64,000 nt of DNA, from the NCBI GenBank assembly GCA_022497155.1, contig MU385713.1, positions 744,001 to 808,000 on the forward strand. The letters are read 5' to 3'. A program made the translations under genes and the position numbers. The stretch comes from Whalleya microplaca (taxonomy: Eukaryota; Ascomycota; Sordariomycetes; Xylariales; Xylariaceae). Under the pieces are notes generated by a model. It was not told the DNA's origin. It searched no databases and saw only the letters and a program-made list of their open reading frames with translations. Positions 1 to 12,455 of this stretch are shown here, piece after piece (position 1 is the first letter of the stretch; every line of letters begins with the position of its first letter).

Positions 1-2807
1 CAGGTAGTTAATTCTTCAAGTCCTATAAGCATTATAGCTGGAGTCCTATTATCCTCTCGATTCTATTAGCTCTCAGTGTAATCATGTTGTATGACTCATG
101 ATATCGAGGTGAAATCCAAATGTATTGAGGTTGGCAGTGGTGGTATTGCATTGCTGTTGTCATGATGGGGGCATTGATCCCAGTAAATAAGGACATGGAC
201 AAGAGTGCGAGCTGTACAGTCCGGTAAGCCGCAATGTCGGGCAATAAATATATGTAGCAGATCCTAATTCGAAGATTACCTTGATGTATCACCAGATCTA
301 TCCAGTATCCGTCATAGCATGCTGTCTCGGGACACCGCAGTGTCTTAGAAATATGCATCCGATACCCCGAACGAATAACAGGAATGCAGAACTACAGAAT
401 ACAGGTCCTCCCAAATCGAAATTATCGGTGGGAATTATCCCGACTAACAATAATAACATGTCCTTGGGTATTATGTTCGTGACTTGCTGAAGATCTATAC
501 TAACGTGCTACTGATGGCTCCTCGTTAGCAGTCCCTATTAGAAGCCCCGCATACATTACCAGGTAATGATCCTGAACAGAAAGAAATTGAATGTGCAATA
601 AGCTCATAGCGACACGTGTAGACTTGGTATATGCTAAGATATGGTGGCTTTCTGTCCGGCGGATTGGGGAAAGGGGTTTGGGCGACAGTGGGGCTAGAAC
701 CGTCACGAGAGACCGAAGCCATAAGCTCAAAGTAAGACCGAACTGTACTATTAATATAAGTATTTATTTGTAAAGTTCTGGATTCTCTCTGACCGAGAGT
801 ACCAGCCACCCTTTCCTTGCTAACAGAAATGAAGGAGTCTTACTAGATGAAAGGGGCTTGAGGCCTGTAAAGCTGAGGCGCGGCTACCACCACCCCAAGA
901 AACCGTCGTACGCTTTTAAATATCCAGCTCTCATATCACCAGGTCCTCTTTTGATCTCGTGTTATCATGAGTGACTCGTCAACGGATCATGCTGTTATGA
1001 GCCCTTCATTATAATGAACTAGCCATGAATGATCCACCTAGATTAACGTCCCCAATCTAAGTAAGGTACGTAATCGCCGTCGGTTTTCTGTGACTGCTTA
1101 CACATCATACACAATGTTCATATCTGTTATTAGCTTCATTACGAACACGCAGTGTCGGTGACGAACCCAGTCTCCGCTGGGAATTTAGGCCCAGCGCGCA
1201 CTTGGTGTCAGGAGCGGTCTATGAGCTAAACTCCTGAAAGTCATCTCATGATATAGTACTACTGGTTGTTTGAATCTGCCTCACGTCTTAGAAACTTGAT
1301 GACGTCGGCTTAAAATAGTGATTTTTTAAACGTGTCGATGCACCGTAGGTTTCTCCATCACTGCTAATAGCGAGATTTCGCCTACACAATTACGTGACAG
1401 GTTGCAGATTACCGCTCTTCCACTGCATCTGTCGGAGACGTAACTGCGCATAGGTCACCCGAGTCTCGTCACCGCCGCCTGTCGTAACAAATCTACGAAG
1501 GGATAGAGTGGAACAATTCAGAAAGAACATATACGAGAACAACGTCGAGCAATACGTACCATCAAGCACAGCATATAGGCGACGTTCTATTTCGGGCTTG
1601 GGATGTAACACCATGAGTGTGGCGTGTGTAGCTATGTAATCAGCCCTCTAGAAGCTTATGAGAAAGATTCGGAGTAGTCGGAGCCAATGTTACTAATGGC
1701 AGAGTGAACCACGGAGTAGATAAAATTATTAACCCAAATTCGCTAGCATAGCTTCGACATACAGGACAAACCCAGTAATGATGTTAGCGTCTCCATTTAG
1801 CAGTGGCTTTCATGCGATGACCAAACAGAGACCAGAATATAACTAGCGGTCCTATGAAGGAGATCTCTATTGAAATCACGCATAAGGAATGCCTCCAAGG
1901 TATATCAAGATGTCAGAATATACTGCCCTGTAAAAGTCTATTATCTGTAACTCATCCTCAGCGGGAACTAACATCATGTCAGGGGTGTGTCCTGTACAGT
2001 ATGTTCTACAAGCCTTGAGCCACGTTATAGAAGACGATTGATCCTTGCCGGACTCAGTAACTCGATTCAGGGACTAACCTTGGGGACGGCTGAATACCCG
2101 ATTGGATACCTATTATGCATTTAGACCACTTACGAAGCAAGGGGATGCTATTCGCATTGAGAATGGCGTATGACTTAGGCATCTATTAGATTTTGACCAA
2201 TGAAAGCTTGACAAAAGAGAGCAGATCGCTGGCTAGTTCGGAATCCCCTCATTGTTGTCGATGGCTTTGGTATTCAAATAAGACGCGACCAAGCGGCGGC
2301 CCGGGAAGCAATATGATCTCGTACATACGGCATGGCTTGCCCACGGAATATTCCGTTGTTAAGATTTTCGTGCAGTTATTCGCTCGCAAGGGGGGACAAA
2401 TCTGGGTTACTGGTAACACCATATACAAGCTCAAATATACGTGTGCTTTCAAGTAGAAGTTGCGAGATGCATGTAGGAATATATAGCCCTCGGTGCTGCA
2501 TGCCCCTAAGTAGGGCCCCCAACCCACCCCAACGTTGATCGTGCCAACCAACTAATTTATTATGTCACCAGTCTACAATCGAACTCCTATATCACAAGCT
2601 CTGTGCCCATATCACCACACTCGCAGCTCACAGGTGGCGGCAAAATGTTGAGGCTAACGAAGATGGTTGGAGAAGAGTGATCTCATTATGGTAAAAGTCT
2701 GCTAGCCCTGCAATGCATTAACTCTAGAATACCTGTATATGTCTAACATGAATATCAGTACCCTTGCGCCCCTGAGTATCGTCACTCTCCGAGAAAACCG
2801 CAGCCCC
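1..2807. other. Intergenic, no recognised gene
   Basis: No protein family, tRNA or clear repeat is visible here. The open frames are all about 110 codons or shorter, overlap each other on both strands and show no recognisable domain, so I read them as chance frames. The last few hundred bases should hold the 3' untranslated region of the flavohaemoglobin gene. Confidence 0.6.
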
Positions 2808-4034
2808 TCATTCATTACCAGTACCAAATACTTCGAGGTGAGTCCGCTTCTCGTCAACGCCAGCCTTAATCAAATAATTTTGTATATCGCTCATGAAACC
2901 AAAAGGCCCGCATATGTAATACTCGGCGTCGGGGTTACCCAGGAAAATGCTAGCGTTTGGATCGATCTTATCGAGGTCCATCCTGCCTTGGAAGTGGTAG
3001 TCAACACCTTGGACTTCATTCGCTTGCGTATTCGACACGAAGAACGTAGCCTTGACGTTAGGGTTCTTCTCACAAACATCCCGGATGTGGTCCTTGAATG
3101 CACGCACTTCTGAATTGTGCACTCCGTGTACCCAGGAAACTTGCCTCTGGGGGTTCGCCTCCACTGTGCTGTCGAGGATAGAAATCATCGGCGTGAGGCC
3201 AACTCCAGCGGATATAAGCACGAGGGGAGCATTGTTATCTGCCTTGGGATCCACGAAGAACTCCCCTGCGGGATGCGTCAGTTCCACCGTATCGCCCTCC
3301 TTGTAGTTGTCGTGCAGCAAGTTGGAAATCAGGCCCGGAACTCCGACCTGCTTGCCAGTTTCCTTCTTCACACTAATCCTATAGTAGTCGCTTCTCGGGG
3401 CATCGCTCAAAGAGTACTGACGTGGTTGCATGAGGTTGAGCTGCGGGACGTGAACCTGCAGACTGACATACTGGCCCGGCAGGAAGAGCGGAAGGGGCTT
3501 GCCATCTTCAGGCACAAGGTAGAAGCTGGTAATCGCCGCCGACTCGGGGACCTTGCGCTGAATCCTGAAGCGGCGCCAACCTTTCCAGTTCTCGTGGGCA
3601 GCATACAATTGTTGTTCGCGGTTGATGAATACGTCGGCGAGCACCGCATAGGCTGCCGTCCACGCCTCTCCAATCTCTGGCGTGCAGGCAGCGCCTAGCA
3701 CAGTTGCCACCGCTTCGATTAAATACTTTCCGACAATAGGATAGTGTTCTGGCTGAACATTAAGGCTCTCATGCTTGTGTGCGATACGTTCCACGACGGC
3801 AGAGAGCTTAGAGAGGTCATCGACGTAGTTGGCGTAGGCATAGACGGATGCAGCTAGCGCTCGGGGTTGCGCACCGCTCTGTTGGTTTATTTGGCTGAAC
3901 ATGTTTTTGAGTTCAGGATGCGCGGTCATGATGTTCTTGTAAAAGAGAGTGGTAATGGTCACGCCATGTTCCTTCAGGACTGGCGCGGTCGCCTTGACGA
4001 TGGCGATGTGCTCTGGGGAAAGGGGGGCAGCCAT
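2808..4034 (-). CDS. fhbA: Flavohaemoglobin (nitric oxide dioxygenase)
   Basis: This protein oxidises nitric oxide to nitrate using O2 and NAD(P)H, protecting the cytosol or mitochondria from nitrosative stress. It is an intronless 408-residue gene, the usual length of the family. The N-terminal globin domain (about 1-140) has the B10 tyrosine near residue 32 (LFYKN) and the proximal haem histidine at about 88 (ERIAHKH). The reductase part follows: an FAD-binding barrel with RQYSLSD, then an NAD-binding domain with the glycine motif SAGVGLTPM and the C-terminal CGPFGFM. The frame is open 45 codons further upstream, but the ATG at 4034 begins MAAPLSPEH, which is where the globin fold starts, so I chose it. 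The next gene upstream is the trehalose synthase on the same strand, about 1.2 kb away. Family identification is secure; subcellular location is not visible. Confidence 0.95.
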   Translation of the reverse strand: MAAPLSPEHIAIVKATAPVLKEHGVTITTLFYKNIMTAHPELKNMFSQINQQSGAQPRALAASVYAYANYVDDLSKLSAVVERIAHKHESLNVQPEHYPIVGKYLIEAVATVLGAACTPEIGEAWTAAYAVLADVFINREQQLYAAHENWKGWRRFRIQRKVPESAAITSFYLVPEDGKPLPLFLPGQYVSLQVHVPQLNLMQPRQYSLSDAPRSDYYRISVKKETGKQVGVPGLISNLLHDNYKEGDTVELTHPAGEFFVDPKADNNAPLVLISAGVGLTPMISILDSTVEANPQRQVSWVHGVHNSEVRAFKDHIRDVCEKNPNVKATFFVSNTQANEVQGVDYHFQGRMDLDKIDPNASIFLGNPDAEYYICGPFGFMSDIQNYLIKAGVDEKRTHLEVFGTGNE

Positions 4035-5207
4035 GTTGTACGATATAGTTGGTGATACGCAATGAGACTGGATGTTGAGTCTGGGCAATTCTTCTAAATA
4101 TTCTAGTAGTCTAGATGGCCAATGAATCTGATAATGGAAGTAGGGAGCGAAGTGTATCGTTTGTCGCAACGTGCCGGCCTTAAATACCTACCCAACTTCC
4201 TTATCTGGGTATAACAAAAACTGGACATATAGCTCGACTACGATTGGCCAACGGTGCCCGCGAATAACAATTGTCACATTTCTAACGTTCCATCACACAT
4301 CGTACCACTCTTTTGGATAGACACTGAGTCAAGTCCGCGGCTCCGAAAAAAAAGTACAATGAATAACGTTTGCCGGAACCCACTACCATCCGACCGTTTT
4401 CGTGGAAATGTTTTCTCCGCGGCGTCGCCACCCGGCTCACCTGGCACCTGGAGTCCACGAAATGCATCATGAAACCAATTGGCTCCATATTAATTCAGCT
4501 ACGGGGAGCGCTAAGATAATTGTTCTAGAGTTTGAATAGTCTGGTGCATGTATCCTACCTACTTTGAATAATGTAGTTCTATCTGGTCGTATTCATTGAC
4601 TGAAGCACACCCCTGATATATGAATATATGAAGAATACTTCTAACCAGCGGTGCCCAGATAGTTGAAGTTGATCTAGATATTGCCATATATCATCTAGAT
4701 TATTAATATGTTTGATGCCCGCACGCATCTCCATGAGGCGCTTCTGAGCGCTGAATACTTACCTTGCAACCATCCTATCACCTGAGCGAAATCTTTAACT
4801 GCCAAGTTGACGCAATTTTACAATTACCAGGCAGGATCAGGTCATTATTTATTTCTGCGCGGAGATATAGAGATGGTTGAGACACATGATCGTGAATCGC
4901 CGTCCGCCAACAGTCGTGGCGGGCTACGAGGACCCAATTTACGTAATTGAAGTAAAACCTAACGAATTCGAGATCGTTACCCGGAGTCTAAAGTCATACG
5001 ACGTACACCAAAAGTTGAAAACCTGCGATATTTCCTGTCAATCTTTGAATTCCGTGGAGAGTTTGCCAGAGGTTCTAAACTGGATGTCCCCGCAACAATA
5101 TATCAAACTCTGATCACAATCACATACTGCTTAGGTAAGCCACACGAGAACACCCCTTTCTACACCGTTCAGTTTTTGTCATCTCTGTGAAACCGAGGCA
5201 GCTCTTT
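4035..5207. other. Intergenic between flavohaemoglobin and trehalose synthase
   Basis: The first 200 bases should be the flavohaemoglobin promoter. The rest holds the 3' side of the trehalose synthase gene. One plus-strand frame of 75 codons from an ATG at 4886 to 5113 reads like protein but matches no family I know; it is listed as a low-priority finding. Confidence 0.55.
4180..4188 (-). promoter_or_regulatory. TATA-like element of the flavohaemoglobin gene
   Basis: Read on the minus strand this is TATTTAAGG, about 150 bases upstream of the chosen start codon. A forward CCAAT lies near 4118-4122 between it and the start. Both are sequence matches only. Confidence 0.35.
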
Positions 5208-7798
5208 CTACTTGGTGAAATTGCGCGAAAGTCGATTCTCACCCTCTTGATACGGGATCTTGGCTTCATCTCGCGCTAAATCATTCACCCATTGGCAGTG
5301 TCCCTTAAAAGTGCTGTTTTTGTCCTTCTCGGTACGAACGTCCGAGAACTTGTTTGCTAGGTAATACCAGCAAACAGCGTTACCGACGGTGCTGACCTCG
5401 TCGCTGACGCCAGTTTTTGCTGCGTGGCTCATTCGATCCCATAGTTGCTGGTCTGTGAAAAGCTCGATGAGGTGCTTTGCGACAGCCTTGTAGTCATCGA
5501 GCTCCACTAGGAAGCCATTCACCTTATCCTTGACTTGGATCGGGATACCACCAGCAAGAGTGGCGATTACCGGCCTCCCTGCATGTAGTGCTTCTGATAC
5601 TTTGACTTCGAAGCCTTCGCGCGTGGATAACTGAAGCACAACGTGCGCATTTGCAATGATAGTGTTGAGTAGCTGGTCGTTGGCCTGTAAGCGCATAACG
5701 CTAATGTCATCCGCAAGGTCTGGATAGTGCTTTTCGATCTGATCGAGCGCCTGGTCGTAGACCATATTACCGTCAGGGTCATCAATTGAGCTGTTTCCGG
5801 TACTAGGAAGGGCATAAGTTCGACATATACCGCGCGGGGGTTTAGGAGACTTACATGACCAGTTGTGGGATATCTTTCAGTCCAGCATCGCCTGTACGCT
5901 TACGGAATTCGGCGTAGGAGTCTATCACAGCAGGTATCCCTTTTGCTGGATCAAAGCGAGCGACTTGGACGATATATTTACCTAAACCTAAACTTAGCGT
6001 GCGCCAACTAACGACAGATCGTATACTGACGGTCAGGGAACTTCAAAGTTGTCCTGTAACAGTGAGTGTTAGTGTCTACGTGCTTGAGAAAAGAGGGGAT
6101 ATACTCACATGTTGTCAGCACGGCACTGTTCATTGTAATTACTCCCATAGTACCCGCTATCCCATTCATTTAAAGGCTTGTTGAGGCCGTCGAGCCTTCT
6201 TATGGTCAGCATTGACTTGAAGGTCGATAAGGGGTGAAGTAACTTACCAATCTGTGGTTGCTGGCATGTATGTGACCTTATCTCGAGGAACATTGTCCGG
6301 GACAAACTTGGGGATAGGATGACTGATGAATAGATCTGCGTGGCGAATGTTGTTCCATAGAAAATTCCACACTTGCTCTTGTGGAGAACCCCTTTGGGCA
6401 ACAAGATCACTGCGGATTTGAATATGAGAGCGAAAAATCACGGGGCGTTCAGGTGTCGCCTTCTTGATTAAGGGGATGAGGCCAGGCATCTGTGGATCAT
6501 CGATCTATTTCAAAGTTAGACTGCGAAGCGAATACCAGAGTAAAAATTCCAAATCAACAAGCCGCAAATTGAAATATTCGAGAATTGTCTGTCATGATAA
6601 AAGGATGCGTACCATTATGACGTCGGCACCACCCTCCTCAGGAGGCCGTAGAGGACCTCCCTTTGAGAGCCAATATCGGTTGGCATTGTCGGTTATCCAA
6701 TCAGTAATTGTAGCCTGGTCATCTTCAGATATGCGCTCCTCTGCTTTACTGACGCCCTGAAGAATATTGTGCATGTTCTTCGTAATTCTGAAGACTCCAG
6801 GTCGAGGCTTCGGAACTGTTGAAGGATGTTATTATAACACTCGTTGACGAGAACCCATAGTTTTGTCTACGTAATGCCTCAAACACACTCTGGCTAGAAA
6901 AGGAAGTACCAACATACCATACCACGTCAAGTCGACCCCAACAAGACGCGAGAACCGAACCAAAGCGTGTCGCATGAGCGCAACACCGCCACCTTGTGGA
7001 GTCGAGCTGAAGAAGGCAATCTTGACTTTCTTCTGCTTAAGTTGAGTGGCGTAATGCAGCATGGAATCCCAACTAGTTTTTCCGCAAGTTGATTTGTAGT
7101 CGTTCATGGAGTTCATATGGGCTCGAAATCCTGCGTCACACATGACAGCCCCTCGAAAGCCAACTTGCAGGATAGGAACCAGAGAGGGCCCAAACATCCT
7201 GTTGAATGTTGTTAACGTATGAAGACTCATTCGATATACGTTTGACTTACGTTACACATTTACGAGCCATTGAATCAGCCTGTTCGTCGACATTCTTGAT
7301 ATCCCAGAAAGACAACTCCTTCTTATCGACGGGCATGACGAGCGGAACAATATCTATTTCCAACCAAAGGCGAGAACAAAGGGTGGGGCTCAATTTCTCT
7401 AGTCTATGAGGAAGCCCAACTCCGACAAATTTGACGAAGTTTTCATGTTCATACTTTTGCACCTTGGCAATCACGTAATCTGCGATGACATGTTCCCCTG
7501 TTTGCGAGCCAGCGTCGAGCTTCAAATGCTCAACGGTGAAGTCAAGGAGATACGTGTTGTCGTGCGCAGCAAGAGACACTACTAGAGTATCGTCGCTAGA
7601 ATACACTGCTGACACTCCGAGAAAGAGTGGCTAAGAGAACGAGTCAGCTACAGCTCCCGCATCTCTCTATATTGAATATGCTTATACCGTAAGAGGCCGG
7701 GCAAAATAGCCGTGCTTAGCAACGGCGGTGCTGAGCCGGCGCCGATGATGTGAAGATCCCGACGAGAACTCCGCTTCTTTATCTCCAGCTGACGACAT
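5208..7798 (-). CDS. ccg-9: Trehalose synthase, clock-controlled gene 9 type (GT4 family)
   Basis: This is a retaining GT-B glycosyltransferase of the fungal ccg-9 type, linked in Neurospora to trehalose formation and stress tolerance. I join nine exons: 7688-7798, 7251-7630, 6918-7198, 6613-6815, 6248-6504, 6109-6195, 6031-6053, 5855-5981 and 5208-5802, giving 687 residues. Every join keeps frame, and most donors fit GTRNGT. Family signatures are PQGGGVALMRH (acceptor-side loop), RPVIFRSHIQ, TTDWLDGLNKP across the exon 5/6 join, YIVQVARFDPAKGI, and the GT4 E-x7-E pair at about residues 552 and 560 (EGFEVKVSE). The ATG at 7798 opens a 37-residue polar leader. Exon 7 is only 23 nt and rests on frame and homology recall; an alternative join adding three or four residues there is possible. 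Known clock control in Neurospora should not be assumed here. Confidence 0.9.
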
Positions 7799-9653
7799 TG
7801 TATCGATAGGAACCGGGCGAATGAGATTGCCGAAAGTGTGATGATCGACAAACAATGCACGGATATGCAATGAATTTAGATGAGAGTAACACTAAGACAA
7901 CTTGCCGCTTCTGATCAAGCTAGAGTTATTGACAAGGTCCTGAAGTTGGAGGGTTTGCTTTATTGCTCATCAATCTAGGTAGGGCTGGTTAAGCGGTCTG
8001 GCATTCTGGTTGTCAGCTTGGCCCAGCTCTTGGGCTCTCTGGCTGGCAGGCTGGGTGCCTGGGCACCGGGGTGCGACAGGTTGGGCTTACAGGATCCGCC
8101 ACAATTCGTTGTCATAATGACGCAGTCTATATGCAGCATGGCCAAAACTCCGTCCAGAGTACAGAACATGTCAACGACAAGAACTCTTCAAATTATAGGG
8201 TTTTAGGAGGGATTCTAGTGCCAAGCCCGGTTCCGAGGCCTTGGTAACTTAGTATGGGATGAGGCTGAATCGCTCCCAGGATCTATGATATCATGTACCT
8301 AACTAAGGCTTGCATCCACTATTCTGCTATAGCCATGTGAATGCTAGCGAGATACTTCTAAAACCTCATGATTACACCGAATCTTCCAAGTTTCTCATTA
8401 ACAGGGCTGTTCTCCCATGCATATTTCTATCTGACTTCGTGGAATATCAAAGGGGAGAGAATACGAACATGCTAGCTATTCTCAGAGTAAGACAGTTTTA
8501 CACTTTCATGTTCAAGAAATATCTAATGCTTTTACGATAAGGAAAATGGACACAAGAGATGAACAAGGAGATTGTGAGATAATCTAGTAAGTCTGCTTCT
8601 GGGTGGGAACCGAGTTTTACGTCCCTAGTCCGCTTCAGCGTTTCCGACCGTGCCCAGTATCCATTTAGCTTGCCACTATACTTAAATCAATAATTGGGCG
8701 GCGGCATCCGATACTGGCAAACTGTAAACGACTGTCCATTCTGCCATTGCAATAATGCTTGTATTGGAGAGATAGAAATGGGAAGCAAGCTCTGCAATTG
8801 CAATCAATACGTCTTCAGAATATTACTTATGGCATACTAACGATAATCTTTCCTAAAGTTAAAATTTGATGGCTTTCTGGTTGTGTCCAATTCTTTCCCA
8901 CGGACTGCTGTGGGCATGAATTACTTGGAAAAAAGCAACCCTGGTTTGTAGGTGTCACAGCTTATTAACAAGGTCTGTTTTCTGTTCCATTGCAGAGCCA
9001 AGATGCCTGGACTCGTCAATGATCGCTAACAACGCACACACTGAACTGTGCGAACTATTGCAGGGCTTGGGCCTGCAACATAAATACTAAATCGATACGG
9101 CTTGTGCCGGTTCCTGTACTCTCATTGTTCTCTCCTACCGTGCAGGCTGTGTAAGTTGTCCTACTCCCAATAAATGCAATGTGTGAGGAAATACCATGTG
9201 AATCAACAGAATATGCGATCTTCGTCCAATAATATCATGGAGAGATGCGGAGTCGCCTACTCTTTCGGGAATCTTCCCCAGGTTTCTCTCGAGGGTATGC
9301 ATACACTATGGTACGTGTCAGCGTGTGCCCATACCGACCAGGGTAAGGGCTAGGACTGTGAACGGGGATGTTGGGCAGATCCGGCAAGACGATTTTCAAT
9401 GTATTGGTTTTGCGGAGTGTCACCGAGCTCAGCTCAAGAGAGCTCTCTGCATCACGATATGAGAAACGTGCCCAGCCCATGATGTATGCTTGTGTGCCCT
9501 GCCGGAGCGGCAGCGGATGTGACTTATGTGATTTACATCTTAAAATTTCTTGCATCAAGTCTGCTGGCATCGCCAACGGGCTCGTGAGTGTCGTGATTCA
9601 AGTCGCTGAAGATTCTTGTTGAAGACTGGGTCACGAGACCAGAAATCGAAAAA
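7799..9653. other. Intergenic between trehalose synthase and CFEM gene
   Basis: This stretch should contain the two divergent promoters. A CTGGG/GGCAC-rich patch near 8030-8075 (GGCTGGCAGGCTGGGTGCC) is locally GC-rich. A minus-strand frame at 9235-9576 has no family signature and I do not call it. Confidence 0.5.
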
Positions 9654-10232
9654 ATGAACTTCAGATTACTTGCATGCGTCGGATTCACTACGGCAAAGGC
9701 TGTCGTACAAGCGGCTGACTGTCTCAACGTTGTTCTGACCACAATTCCCTTATGTGCTCGATCTTGCTTCCTTCAAAATGCCCCGTCTATGGGATGCGAC
9801 AGTGCTGATTTCGCCTGTCAATGCGAGAATGAGGCTGCACTATACGCGGCTATCGAGGGATGTGTGAGCTCTAGGTGTGCAGAGTCGTCCTTTCAAGTTG
9901 TGATTGATGGGGCTTCCTCTGGTTAGTTATCCTTAACGAGTCACAACGCTAACACCCTGCCCGCATGAGGCCTTCTAATACTCTCTAATACTCTTGAGTA
10001 TCACTGACATAATTTGACAGTGTGCAATTGCGCAACTGAAATTTTTCGGGCTCCTTTGGGGGCCAGCTCACTTGGTTCTTTCACGGGATCTTTCGCGGAA
10101 TCTCCAACAGGCTCTGCGTTAGAACTCGTCCCAAGTTCCGCGACACATGCTGTGCTAGCACCTAGTTCCCCTACGACCACAAGCGTAACAAGCTCTCCAA
10201 CAATCCCTATCCCTCTCAAAGTACGACATTGA
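9654..10232 (+). CDS. Secreted CFEM-domain protein
   Basis: CFEM proteins are fungal extracellular cysteine-rich proteins; characterised members bind haem or act at the host interface. The ATG at 9654 opens a signal peptide (about residues 1-20, ending VVQAA). The CFEM pattern follows: PLC-x3-C, a Cys nine residues later, then C-DSADFAC-QC with the aspartate typical of the haem site, two more Cys pairs, and a final VCNC reached only after splicing. Exons are 9654-9921 and 10021-10232; the GG|GTTAGT donor and TTTGACAG acceptor keep frame. The product is 159 residues, with a Ser/Thr/Pro-rich tail. The 3' end is uncertain: a donor-like AAA|GTACGA at 10221 could lead to another exon, and a downstream frame ending at 10482 closes with a hydrophobic stretch that would suit a GPI signal. 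The lectin gene follows on the same strand. Confidence 0.8.
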
Positions 10233-12455
10233 GCCATCGAAGCGGCCTTGACCTTGGACTTTTTCTGATATTCCATACAGTCATGCTGCAGTGATGATGA
10301 CGGAACGCATGGTTGGATTAAATCTGGACATTAAGTTAGTAGAATGGGGCCTTGAGCGCGTGAGGATACATTGGGATTCAGGGCGTCAATTAAAAGAACT
10401 TCCTAGCATGGTCGGTTTCGTTCAACGTATGCTAGTGGTCAGTCTAATAATCGTAGTTTGTTCGATGGGAATTTCTGCCTAATGTCGCAAATTATCTGTT
10501 CTAGCACGAAAAGCTAATATTCGCTTGCTAGCTCAGTTTAGCTTGCTGTTTAGCACTCCGGGTAACATTCAGTATGTGTAGGCGGTATTCAATATAGGGA
10601 TATCGCTCATCTATAAACGCATTTGCGGATCATTATTTCAAATCATTGTGTTATGATTGCTAAGCGGGTGCTACACTTACGTTCGTCAAAGCAAGCTTCA
10701 GTCTCTAGTGGTATCTTAGATCCTACATGGGCCTGGAGTACAGCATCATCAGCCTATTGACCTAGCTCTTATGGCCCGACCATATTCTAGCTCTATCCAG
10801 AGTGGCTCAGTGAGAGGAGAGGAGTATCGCCCGCCAATTGCCACATCAAAAACCATGGGTCACATAGTGAAGAACTGATGAGAGGCACAGTGTCTCGTGC
10901 CCAGGACTTTTAGGCTTGGAGAATGTGATGCTTAAAGCAAAGATTCGTTAGAAATGATATTGAACTAGGAGTATATTAGAGGACTCGCCAATCTATCGAT
11001 GGGATTGCCAGTTGATGGCGAAACCATTTCAGACGAGTCCTTCTCGCGGGAGCCACGCAGCCATGGCAGCCATGGCAGCCTGGACAGCCTGCATGTCTAA
11101 TTGTAAGGGGAGAGTTGGTACATATTTGCTGCTAGAGTCTTCTCCTTCATCCCTTCCACTAGTTTTATGACGCTCCTTGGTCCTAGCTAGCGAGCTTTAG
11201 ACCCCTAGTGGTCGAAAAACCTATAGCTTCATAGAAAATTGTGATGCATATACGCAGTAACCAATACAGTCCAATAGGAGATCATCATGAGATAGGACGG
11301 ATCGCCTCTTGAAAGAAAGAGAACTTCAAAGAGAGGTAGTTTTATATTCCCCCGAATCCCTAGTTGCCAGCAACCTATGAAATCTCTTATAATCAGGATT
11401 TATAACAAAAATCCTCACTCTTCTTCACAGCTATAGCGAAATAAATCTTTTGAGGTCGCGACATGGCGCTTACGTTTTTATTTTTCTGTTGTCGCACGTC
11501 GTCAGGCTTTTTTTTTCTCTCTCTCTTTTTCTTTTTCTTTTTCTTTTTCTTTTTTTTTTTTTTTTTTTTTTTGTGTCCGAGAAAACTCGCCTATAAAGTG
11601 ACCCGCTTGAACCCTGGGTTATTTCTTCTGACGGAAACAAAAGTCCAGTTAGGCTATCTGGCCTGAGGTTTTGGAGGCGGAGTGAGATTCGAAATATCAT
11701 ATATTCTATAAACGTAGTAGAGCAGCTGCAGGCTTAATATGCTGATGGCACAGGTGGATGTCGACACGTGAGGTATGTGCTTGGCATCGATTGGCCGTAA
11801 CATCGCTCCAATTAAGCTTATTCCAGAGATATCAAATTACGGACATTGAGCAGAGGAGGAGCTGGCCATCAAAGGATCAAAGGATATACGCAGTATGCTA
11901 GATCCTAGATAGTCCCGGAATAGACGCCAGAACTGCACATAGCGTGCTATCGTATATCTTGGCGAGCATCCTACGCTGGCAATGACCCTGTCTAGACCCA
12001 CATCCGCCGATACTTTAGCATGGGTCGTTTAACCGTCAGAGGATATGATAGGAATTCTTTTCAGAGTGACCCGTCGTAGACAGGGTTTAAGGAAGGACTA
12101 AGTTGCTGTGCCGCCCAGAGGCTTTGATTACTGCAACTTCAGCCTGTCGATTTCGACCTGGTCTACTTATGGAGGTTGTCGTTAGATCCGTAAGGCTCTT
12201 GGCACATAGCTTAATCCCCTTAAAGACTCGATCTAGCCCTACGTGCCTGTGGGGAGAGTTCTGGGCATGTTGTTGTTAAGAACCCGCCTTTTCTAACATT
12301 GTTGACGCAGTACTGCGTTTACTGCACATACGGCCTTTCAGTGCCGGGACCATCAACGTGCTCTGATGGGCTTGAAGCATTGAATAGCATCTCTAAAACT
12401 CAAGGAATTGCTTTCACATTGACATATCCTTGTCCCTGCGTATGAATAATACGAG
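10233..12455. other. Intergenic between CFEM and lectin genes
   Basis: No gene is recognised. The region holds the pyrimidine tract at 11508-11572 and, at its start, a frame to 10482 that may be an alternative 3' exon of the CFEM gene. The tandem CCATGGCAG at about 11060-11080 is a two-copy direct repeat of no clear meaning. Confidence 0.5.
11508..11572 (+). repeat. Pyrimidine tract with CTTTTT repeats and a long T run
   Basis: A 65-base stretch contains only C and T on the plus strand: a T run, a CT run, several tandem CTTTTT units, then more than 20 consecutive T. It is low-complexity sequence and prone to length errors in sequencing. Confidence 0.9.

Noticed and set aside
3117..3698. Plus-strand 193-codon frame opposite the flavohaemoglobin gene
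   Set aside because: Antisense shadow; the flavohaemoglobin frame is complete with its motifs.
5978..5995. Telomere-like CCTAAACCTAAAC
   Set aside because: Only two units and not the fungal TTAGGG repeat; it lies at the acceptor of a ccg-9 intron.
9235..9576. Minus-strand 113-codon frame upstream of the CFEM gene
   Set aside because: No family signature; lies in the expected promoter region.
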